Assembly (NCBI GenBank): GCA_963920705.1
Contig: OY987232.1
Span: 6,017,200-6,081,199, forward strand
From: Odiellus spinosus
Lineage: Eukaryota > Arthropoda > Arachnida > Opiliones > Phalangiidae
Direction: 5' to 3'
DNA length: 64,000 nt
The notes beneath the pieces were generated by a model. That model was not told the DNA's origin, ran no database searches, and saw only the letters and a program-made list of their open reading frames with translations. A program made the translations under genes and the position numbers. Numbering within the stretch: the first letter of the stretch is position 1; each line of letters begins with the position of its first letter. Below are positions 55,036-64,000 of the stretch, piece after piece.

Positions 55036-55717
55036 ATGGCTCTTCTAATCGAAACCGTTGCAGAGCTACAAAAAGATATAAAAAACCTAAAAACTCAAAA
55101 CAGCGGTATTTCGGAGCAAAATATTCAAATACTAGAACAGTATCAAGAACTTAAGTCTAATTCAAACTCGGTACCAGTACGTGAAATGCAGGCCAGAAGA
55201 AATTTACGTTTTCTATACCTCCACTTTACAGGGACAACAAAAATTTCCAGTTCTCAAAAACCAGTCCCAACTGATTAAAAAATCTCTGAACAATAAAACA
55301 TCTAAACCCCCAACTGAGGCTGCAAAAAACACTGTAAAATAGGCACAAAAAAACTGTCTACAATTAAAATCGTGGCCAGGCCTACACTTCAGAAAAACAC
55401 AAGGAATGACGTGTTTCTGTCAAGGTTGTCAACAGACACTACCGAGCAAGAAAATATATATAGAATTAGACATCGAATTAAAAACTGTAGTCTGTAACCG
55501 GCTTAAAATCCGCAAAATGGGATACGCGTCGTTTCACGTAACTTGCGACGAAAATGAATTTGAATCAGTCCGCAATTTTCCTGAAGATTGCCTGATCACT
55601 ATATTTAAAGGCCCTCTCCACGATAGTCAAAAATATACTTATAAATCAAATTCAGAAGCAGAAAATACAGAAATTGAAGAATCCACAAAGCGTATTCATG
55701 CTGACGGCTTAGTGTAA
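55036..55717 (+). pseudogene. LINE ORF1 remnants
   Basis: First a coiled-coil-like piece (ALLIETVAELQKDIKNLKTQ, 55036-55278), then in another frame a segment YASFHVTCDENEFESVRNFP and CLITIFKGPL (55406-55717) typical of the ORF1 C-terminal region of insect jockey/CR1-like LINEs. Stops lie between the pieces. Confidence 0.6.
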
Positions 55718-58104
55718 AAAATTAAATATCTATTACCAAAATACCAGAGGTCTTCGTACCAAGGCGGATATATTTTTTAATAACGCAATTCTATACGAAT
55801 ACATATTGTATTACTGAGACCTGGCTCAATGATACTCACAGTAGCACAGATTACTTTCAGAACAATTATACTGTACACAGAACAGATCGCGACTTCTCAA
55901 AATTAGGAGGTTCTTTAATCGCGATAAAAAACAGCATTAATGCCATACGACGCTCGGACATTGAACATGGGTTCGAATCAGTTAGAGATAAGGATAAATA
56001 AACAAGAAAAACTTCTATTGGGGAATTAATACCTACCCCCTTATATATCCACGTCAGAATATGAACGTCTCAGTATTAGCCTAAAATCAGATTTACTTAA
56101 ATTTTCTGGCGACATAGTTATATTAGGTGATTTCAACCTCCCTCGTGTAGACTGGATGAACTGGGACGTAGGAAAATGTGGATTTTACCCCAAGCAAAAA
56201 AACTGAACATTTCTTCGAGGCACTACATTAAATCAATTTAAACCAGATTAACAGTATTTAGAACTCAACTGGAAATACACTTGATTTATGCCTGGTAAAT
56301 AATCACAAAACTAAAGTAAACCCAAATGACGATATCTATCGTCCCACCAGATAAATATCACCCAGTGTTCACAATAGAGTACACCACTAATAACATCACT
56401 GAGACGGTACAGTCGATAACGCACTTCTATGACTATAGAAAAGGTGATTATCTAAAAATATACGGAAGTATTGGGGACACAAATTGGGCTCCATTACTTT
56501 CTTCAACCGACCTGGATTTCTGCATTAACTATCTAACTGGAAAACTACAAAGAGCTATGGCTACCTCTATCCCATTCAAATCTTCAAGAACTAAAAGAGG
56601 GAAAAATAACTTTCCCTATTGGTATTCTCGAGAGCTCATCAAAACTCTCAAAAATAAGAAGTATTATCACCGCAAAGCGAGAAAAAATAAAAGGCCAGAA
56701 GATGAACGTAAATATACCAAAATTAGGACAGAGGTCAAAGTACTGCTTAGTGGTGATCGTAAAATATATTCAAATTCAATACGAGATCTAATTAATAAAG
56801 ATCCGAAATCGTTTTGGACATACGTAAATGGGAAGTCAAAAAGTAGGAAAACAAATATCACCTTGAAAGAAGGAGATTCTATAATAACATCGGACAATGA
56901 CATTGCCGAAGAATTTGTTAATATCTTCTCCAATATAGCTCACGACAACTCGGACACTTTCATCTTTTCACAGAACACGAAAATAACAAACCCCTTCATC
57001 AATTGCAAAATTTTTGAAATGGACATTCAAACCGCCATAACAAAGATGAAACCGAAGATCGCCCACATATTTAACCTATCCTTAGATTTGGGTAAATTTC
57101 CTTCAGCATGGAAAGAAGCTCTTGATGTACCGATATTCAAAAAAGGTTGCATAGGCAATGCTGAAAACTATAGGCCAATATCTCTTCCAAATACCCTTTC
57201 CATGATATTAAATTCAATAATGCGTCAGAAACTTTATAATTGGTTCAAATTAAACTTGCCAGAGAACCAACACGGATTTGTTAAAGGAAGATCTGTCGAA
57301 ACAAACCTTACACTGGAGTTTATAGTTCCACAATTTGAGAAAAAAGGTCAAGTTGACATGATTTACGTAGATTTGTCAAAAGCATTTGACCGGGTATCAC
57401 ATAGGGTTTTACTACAGAAATTAAGCTACTACGGACTCTCAGTAAAGATAATAAGTTGGGTAGAAAGTTATCTAGATCAGAGGACAAATAGAATAAAAGT
57501 TAACGGAGTTAATACTAATAAAAGGTACAAAGTCATGTGCGGAGTGCCACAAGGATCCTTGCTCGGTCCACTTTTATTTAACATTTATGTGACAGAAATC
57601 CCAAATCGTATTTTAAATTCAAAAATAATCATGTTTGCCGATGATAACAAACTTGGTAAAGGTATAAAGGGCGTAAACAATTGCGTTCAGCTCCAACATG
57701 ACCTTTACAACCTTCAAGACTGGTGCGCGATGAACAATATTCCAATTAATGAAGAGAAAACAGGCGTAATATCTTACACCCCCAAACTTCGTAGAATTTT
57801 ATATCCATATGAGCTCAACGGAAAACTCCTGAAACGCGGTAATAGCATTCGAGATTTGGGAGTTATTTTTGACTCCAAATTATTGTTCAGCAAACAAATC
57901 GAGACGACAACGGGAAATAGTTCCAGGCAACTTTGCCTTAAAAATAGCGAAAATCATAAACTCTAAAAGGTGCTTTCGACGACTCTACTTAACCCTGGTT
58001 CGACCAAAACTGTTATTTAGAGCTGTAGTGTATAAAATGTGTAGTGAGACTCAAAAACTCAAAATCGAAAGAATCCAGAGAAAAGAAGACCCACAACACT
58101 AGGT
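55709..58104 (+). pseudogene. Jockey/CR1-like LINE ORF2 (endonuclease and reverse transcriptase), decayed
   Basis: The endonuclease part (NIYYQNTRGLRTK, ITETWLND) is split over frames from 55715. The main open part 56326-57966 holds the reverse transcriptase: ENYRPISL, DLSKAFDRVSH, GVPQGSLLGPLLF and FADDNK (usual YADD/FADD catalytic motif). A chunk that should carry the first RT motifs is missing in frame near 57050 (TKMKP joined to KIAHIFNLSL). The C-terminus continues in another frame from 57945 (KIAKIINSKR, LYLTLVRPKL). Cannot be functional. Confidence 0.8.
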
Positions 58105-58498
58105 AGACCTGTGGGTCAAGTAACGTTAAAAATAAATTTCTTAAAATTTCAAAATTTTTGGGTTGGTTGTCATCTCTGATAGTATTTACGCTCTTGTGGC
58201 GCGAAATCTGTTCTTTAATATGAATAATCCCCGCAGAACAAAGGCTGGAGGATTTCTTCCATAATGCTAGAGATTGGAGGATAAGTCGACTTAAAAGTCG
58301 GATTAGATTATCCGTATGTGGGTACTCACGTTAGCAGTCTCATCTGGTACCTTGCAGGGTTGGCAATTAGCTGGCTAAAACTAGTTTTGGCCGGGACATG
58401 TGACAAAAAGTGGTTTTAACCGGCAAAAACGAAAAAAACAACCGGCTAAAAATGGCAAAAACTACCAATCAAGGGTAGAATACTATTAAAGGAAGTTA
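58105..58498. repeat. Spacer with possible hAT-type MITE end
   Basis: CAGGGTTGGCAATTAGCTGG at 58355 has the form of a hAT-type terminus, followed by an ACCGGC(T/A)AAAA repeat. It runs straight into the composite repeat at 58499, and its partner end is not seen after 63140, so it was probably truncated. Confidence 0.4.
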
Positions 58499-60087
58499 AA
58501 TTCGGAGAACCCGGTAGGGTTCTATGTTATGGGCTGATCATCATTTGTAATGTTATTTTGATTTCCTAAAAAATTCAGTCTCTAGCCAATCAAAACGCTC
58601 CATTTTCCCATAGAAATAACATTAAAATCAACTTTTTTGAGGACATGTCCGTTCCGGGACATAACTTATCGAAATAATCATTTGTTACAGTTGAAACTAA
58701 TTTTAAATGGTAGAGCAAGGTTCGAATGTGTGCCTTTTCCAAGTTTTATTTAAAAATATCAAGTCTAAGTATTTTAAAAATAATTCTGAAGTTGACCCTT
58801 TTTTTGGTACTTAGCTGGTTTCGCGCATGGCCAAATTCGTAATGTTATTCTATGGGATTTGGTTTTTTGAAAGTGGCTTACCTTTCAGGTTTATTTTCTA
58901 ATACTTCCGGATATTTTTAAAACTTGGATTTTCCGTGTGGTATGAATTAAGATTCGAGCTTTATTTTAAGACTAATTTCATAATAATACACCGATTAGTT
59001 GGCCCACAATCTATTCATGAAAACGGAGGGAACAACAAGGCGGAGAAATAGATTCGCCAAAAACCTAAGCCTAATTTGACAAATTAGGCTTAGGTTTTAT
59101 ATGGCTTTTTAAAATCACGAGCAGGAGCGCGCTTGATTTGGACGCTAATGACCTAATTTCTCCTCCTTCATATTTTTGCCGTTTTTATAAATAGACTGTG
59201 GGCAAACTATTCGGTGTAAAATTATGAAATTAATCTTAAATTAAAGCCCGAAAAATATCTGGAAGCATTAGAAAATAAATCTGATAGGTCTCTTTCAAAA
59301 AATCTAAATCCCTTGCATCGCAGAACTAAAAGAGGAATTATTTGTTACAGTTATAATCACTTTTAAATGGTAGACCAAGGTTCGAATGTTGATCTTTTCA
59401 AGTTTCATTAATAAATATTTAGTCTAAGTATTTTAAAATTAATTTTGAAGTTGACCCATAATTGGCTTTTTTGCTAGTTTCGGTCATGGCCAATTCGTAA
59501 TGTTATTCTATGGGATTTGGTTTTTTGAAAGTGGCTTACCTTTCAGGTTTATTTTCTAATACTTCCGGATATTTTTAAAACTTGGATTTTCCGTGTGGTA
59601 TGAATTAAGTTTCGAGCTTTATTTTAAGACTAATTTCATAGTTTTACACCAATTAGTTGGCCCACAATCTATTTATGAAAACGGACGAAAAATTAAAGCG
59701 GAGAAATTGAGTGGGCAAAAACCTAAGCCTTATTTGACAAATTAGGCTTAGGTTTTCTATAGCTTTTTAAATTCACGTGCAGGAGCGCGGTTGGGTATTG
59801 AGCGCTAATGACTTAATTTCTCCTACTTCATATTTTTGCCGTTTATATAAATAGACTGTGGCCAAACTAATCGGTGTAAAATTATGAAATTAGTCTTAAA
59901 ATAAAGCCCGAAAAATATCTGGAATCATTAGAAAATAAATCTGAAAGGTAAGTCTCGTACAAAATATCTAAATCCCATAGAATAACATTAAGTTTCAATT
60001 TCTCCGCCTTAAAACTTAAAAGTACTCTCCTTTTTAAAATTGTGAAAGTCCGAACGACTTGGCATTTCGAACGGCAATAAGGAAGGT

Positions 60088-61570
60088 ATTAACATGCAAA
60101 ATAATGAAAAAAATAATTAAAATTTAGTTTAAAGGGTAATGGGAAAAATATGAAGATTTCGCTGCGGCTGTCGGAGGTATTAACATCAAAAAAGATGAAA
60201 AAATTAATTTTAATTGGGATTAAAGGGCACTGGTAAAAATGTAGAGATTTGACTGGCATCAAGTGCGGCTGCCGGAGATATTAACATCAAAAATTATGAA
60301 AAAATTAATTTTAATTGGGATTAAAGGGCACTGGTAAAAATGTAGAGATTTGACTGGAATCAAGTGCGGCTGCCGGAGATATTAACATCAAAAATTATGA
60401 AAAAATTAATTTTAATTGGGGTTAAAGGGCACTGGTAAAAATGTAGAGATTTGACTGGAATCAAGTGCGGCTGCCGGAGGTATTAACATCAAAAATTATG
60501 AAAAAATTAATTTTAATTGGGTTTAAAGGGCACTGGTAAAAATGTAGAGATTTGACTGGAATCAAGTGCGGCTGCCGGAGGTATTAACATCAAAAATTAT
60601 GAAAAAATTTATTTTAATTGGGTTTTAAAGGGCACTGGTAAAAATGTAGAGATTTGACTGGAATCAAATGCGGCTGACGCAGCTATTAACATAAAAAATT
60701 ATGAAAAAATTAATTTTAATTGGGATTAAAGGGCAATGGTAAAAATGTTGAGATTTGACTGAATCAAGTGCGGCTGCCCCAGCTATTAACATCAAAAATA
60801 ATGTAAAAATTAATTTTAATTGGGATTAAAGGGCAATGGTAAAAATGTAGAGATTTGACTGAATCAAGTGCGGCTGCCCCAGCTATTAACATCAAAAATT
60901 ATGAAAAAATTAATTTTAATTGGGATTAAAGGGCACTGGTAAAAATGTAGAGATTTGACTGAATCAAGTGCGGCTGCCCCAGCTATTAACATCAAAAATA
61001 ATGTAAAAATTAATTTTAATTGGGATTAAAGGGCACTGGTAAAAATGTAGAGATTTGACTGAATCAAAAGCGGCTGCCCCAGCTATTAACATCAAAAATA
61101 ATGTAAAAATTAATTTTAATTGGGATTAAAGGGCAATGGTAAAAATGTAGAGATTTGACTGAATCAAGTGCGGCTGCCCCAGCTATTAACATCAAAAATA
61201 ATGTAAAAATTAATTTTAATTGGGATTAAAGGGCAATGGTAAAAATGTAGAAATTTGACTGAATCAAGTGAGGCTTCCCCAGCTATTAACATCAAAAATT
61301 GTGAAAAAATTAATTTTAATTCGGTTTAAAGGGCAATGGTAAAAATGTAGAGATCTGACTGAATCAAGTGCGGCTGCCGCAGCTATTAACATCAAAAATT
61401 ATGAAAAAATTAATTTTAATTGGGATCAAAGGGCAATGGTAAAAATGTAGAGATCTGACTGAATCAAGTGAGGCTGCCCCAGCTATTAACATCAAAAATT
61501 GTAAAAAAAATTAATTTTAATTGGGTTTAAAGGGCAATGATAAAAATGTAGAGATTTGACTGAATCACTT
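60088..61570 (+). repeat. 100 bp minisatellite, about 15 units
   Basis: Same unit as 5349-6030. Two sub-types are seen in blocks: units with GGCTGCCGGAGRTATTAAC in the left part and units with GGCTGCCCCAGCTATTAAC in the right part. This suggests local expansion by unequal exchange. Confidence 0.85.
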
Positions 61571-61632
61571 TTTAAACGGCTAGTCTTTTAATATAGAAGT
61601 TAACACTTTCGTGTTAGACTTAAGTGACAGAT

Positions 61633-63140
61633 ATTATATCAAAAATGTCTTTGCGAACAAAGACCCAGAAGGACATGTTATCGCCTTGAATGTCTGAAGT
61701 GACAGATATTTAATTTTCTTTTAAAACATTAAATTTATATACAATTAAATTTTCTTTTAAAACATGAAATTTAAATATAATTAGATTTTCTTTTAAAACG
61801 AAATTTAAATATAATCACAATCTGGCACGATTTAGAGTTTCAAATTTCAAAACAACTGATTTTATTCACTCGGAAATATTTAAGAAAAAACATAACAGAC
61901 GATTTTCTCCCATTGACGCTTAACATTAAATTTCGCTTAATTATTTTTCAGGGATTACGTGTCAAACAAAACGAAACTTTTCGTTCGATAGAAAAATTTA
62001 CTTAATTAAGCTTTGGCTTTAGGCATAGACTCAAAGTTCTATGATCTGATCTCCTACCTTAATTGGATAATGTTTTCTATGGATAATGTTTTATTATAAC
62101 TCCTCGACCTTAGTCGAGGCAATTCATTCATGTTACCTTATGAATGCTTATACAAGGAATTTAAAGGGAAAAAAATTCCCCATATTTTAATTTTTAATCT
62201 AGGTTGCAAACGAACAAACCTAATCCATGGATAATGTTTTATTACAACTCCTCGAGTTTAGTCGAGGCAATTCGTTCATGTTAGCTTACGGATTCTTATA
62301 CAAGGAATTTAAAGGGAATAAAAATTCCCCATATTTTAATTTTTAATTTAGGTTGCAAACGAACAAACCTAATCCATGGATAATGTTTTATTATAACTCC
62401 TAATAACTAATTAGTGGTCCCTTATGGAAATCATCATTTTAATTGTACGGTTTTAATGAAAAGAAAAATGAAAGTATTACAATTTATTTAAAAACCTTAT
62501 CCGCTCTAAAATTCGTCGCTTTGAAATTCTCTTCCCTTGCGCGCGCAATATAGCTTTGAAAGTACAAATTGTTATGGTTTGCGTCGTCTGCTAAGTTAGA
62601 AAAGAGGGTGACTTTAAACGGGCTTTAAAAAACACATTTCCCTTTATCATATACCCATTCCAATAAACCGGCGAGTATTCTTAACGATCCGTTCAATCGC
62701 GAGTCGTGGAAATTCGGGTTAAATTAAGAAAACAAAAAGTGGACTCGCGTTATACTGAAAAATAACAGTTCAATACACGTTTTCCCTGAAAAATAATTAA
62801 GCCGAATTTAATGTTAAGCGTCAATGGGAGAAAATCGTCTGTTATGTTTTTTCTTAAATATTTCCGAGTGAATAAAATCAGTTGTTTTGAAATTTGAAAC
62901 TCTAAATCGTGCCAGATTGTGATTATATTTAAATTTCGTTTTAAAAGAAAATCTAATTATATTTAAATTTCATGTTTTAAAAGAAAATTTAATTGTATTA
63001 AAATTTAATGTTTTAAAAGAAAATTTAATTGTATTTAAATTTAATGTTTTAAAAGAAAATTAAATATCTGTCACTTCAGACATTCAAGGCCATAACATGT
63101 CCTTCTGGGTCTTTGTTCGCAAAGACATTTTTGATATAAT
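61633..63140. mobile_element. Fold-back module with long inverted arms, copy 2
   Basis: ATTATATCAAAAATGTC at 61633 is the complement of the end at 63140. The arms hold fewer 37 bp TTTTCTTTTAAAACAT units than copy 1 on the left. The loop has an extra TCCTCGA(C/G)(C/T)TTAGTCGAGG hairpin segment duplicated (62100 and 62250). Confidence 0.75.
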
Positions 63141-63326
63141 TGTATTTAGGACGTGTTGGCTTTCATGTGAAGTACTAGCTGTTACTATCTAAAATTATTA
63201 GACAGTTTTTTTTTTTTTTTTTAAAGTGAACCTACAGTTGCTATAGTTTATATCTAAAGTGAGATACATTGCCCATTTCTCTTGGAATCTATCCCCTGGA
63301 CTTTTTAAGCTAGAGGTGGGAAGCCT
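63141..63326. other. Spacer, no gene
   Basis: Includes a T-run at 63207-63222. Nothing recognised. Confidence 0.3.
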
Positions 63327-63725
63327 TAGCGACCTGCACGGCCGGGCTTAGGCCTGGGCAGGGCTTTCTATGTTTGAAAAGGGGCTTCTAATTCTGTCTC
63401 ACTCAGTGACTCTCCCCCCTCTATTCCTAACCTCCTATAGTTTTAGTTTTGGTTTACGTAATCCACATACTATTTTTCGGGCTCGGACCGGGCCCACAAC
63501 TCCGCAATTTCAATCGGGCCGGACCGGGCCTCAATTCCAAAATTACCAATCGGACCCGGGCCGGACCGGGCCTATAACCTCGGAATTTCCAATCGGGCCG
63601 GGCCGGACCGGACCTACAACTCAGCAATTCCAATCGGGCCGGGCCGGGTTTCGGGCTTTTTTCATTGCTAAACCCCGGGCCGGGCTCGGATCGGGCCTGA
63701 AAAAGTCGGCCCGTGCAGGTCTCTG
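63327..63725. mobile_element. GC-rich hAT-type MITE (399 bp)
   Basis: The left end TAGCGACCTGCACGGCCG and the complement of the right end (CAGAGACCTGCACGGGCC) form inverted repeats of hAT type. GGAAGCCT flanks both sides (63319-63326 and 63726-63733). The interior is a GGGCCGGACCGGGCC-type repeat with about 40 bp period, much richer in GC than the rest. Long frames on both strands here are translations of the repeat. Confidence 0.8.
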
Positions 63726-63733
63726 GGAAGCCT

Positions 63734-64000
63734 TCCATAAAGCCTTTGAGAAATATTGGGAAAAAAAGTTTCCCAAAACACTTGAAAACAGTTGTTAGTC
63801 CAATAAAGAAAATCGAGCTAAAGAATGGAAACATGATAAAGATATATGTAATTGTTATTAGTTTACTAACTGAAAAGTCCATCACCATGTGATTTCACCT
63901 GAGTGTAGGTCTCACTAAGAAGTCCCAAAGGCTTTGGTAGTAATGCCAAGTGACAGTAACGCGCGTGTATTGGTTTGGCTAGACATTAAAAACGAGAGGT
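63734..64000. other. Window edge, no gene seen
   Basis: Short frames only. Confidence 0.3.

Larger units (their letters stand above)
58499..63140 (+). mobile_element. Composite non-coding repeat, copy 2 (4.6 kb)
   Basis: Same order and orientation as 3761-7538 with high identity outside the arrays: AATTCGGAGAACCCGG at the start, palindromes at about 58830-59320 and 59485-59995, minisatellite 60088-61570, fold-back 61633-63140, end at GATATAAT. The 864 bp length gain is nearly all explained by eight more 100 bp units. Flanks share no sequence with copy 1, so it moved or was copied as a unit. Confidence 0.8.

Noticed and set aside
63370..63888. Long frames on both strands over the GC-rich segment
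   Set aside because: They read through the GGGCCGG repeat of a hAT-type MITE and exist on both strands at once.

Overview
The window looks like repeat-rich nuclear DNA of an arthropod, most likely an insect. It is AT-rich, genes are split by short GT-AG introns, and AACCTAACC/TTAGG-like tracts are scattered through it. Its protein families are an ionotropic-receptor-like chemosensory gene, a DUF4806-like gene, a DD41D mariner-type transposase, a P-like transposase, a jockey/CR1-like LINE and a Ty3/gypsy scrap. No species is claimed. No rRNA, tRNA, CRISPR or bacterial operon structure was seen.

Layout. 0-9 kb is almost entirely repeats: a piggyBac-like MITE, a fold-back element with terminal motif arrays, a 3.8 kb composite non-coding repeat (3761-7538) and a 657 bp perfect fold-back element. 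10.1-12.6 kb holds the C-terminal half of an ionotropic receptor gene in four phase-compatible exons; a broken paralogue lies at 21.0-22.0 kb. Between them are more MITEs and a 1.2 kb hairpin element (18878-20076). 23.9-27.4 kb is one long intronless ankyrin-repeat ORF of 1174 aa with a very recent 981 bp internal tandem duplication. 28.4-31 kb has another fold-back element, a 500 bp array of heat-shock-element-like GAAnnTTC units and a MITE with 7 bp target duplications. 32.4-35.4 kb is a head-to-head palindrome of two decayed DD41D mariner copies that keeps only the two outer ends, flanked by TA. 35.4-45 kb is gene-poor: hairpin repeats, tandem arrays and a gypsy RNase H fragment.

The most interesting segment is 45.5-54.2 kb. 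A minus-strand DUF4806-like gene is cut inside a coding exon by a 6730 bp P-like DNA transposon (45863-52592) with 36 bp terminal inverted repeats (one mismatch) and a 7 bp target duplication. Taking out the element and one duplication copy rejoins the interrupted exon in frame. The element carries an apparently intact five-exon transposase gene of about 957 codons on the plus strand and, convergent to it, a second two-exon gene of about 419 codons with no recognised function. A short helix-rich segment of that second protein resembles the N-terminus of TFIIA-alpha; this is an inference. At least one MITE in the window has the same CAGAAG ends and a 7 bp duplication, so the element may drive a local MITE family.

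54.2-58.1 kb has a hAT-type MITE and a decayed LINE. 58.5-63.1 kb is a second copy of the composite repeat of 3.8-7.5 kb, in the same orientation, with about 15 instead of 7 copies of an internal 100 bp unit. A GC-rich hAT-type MITE with an exact 8 bp duplication lies near the right edge.
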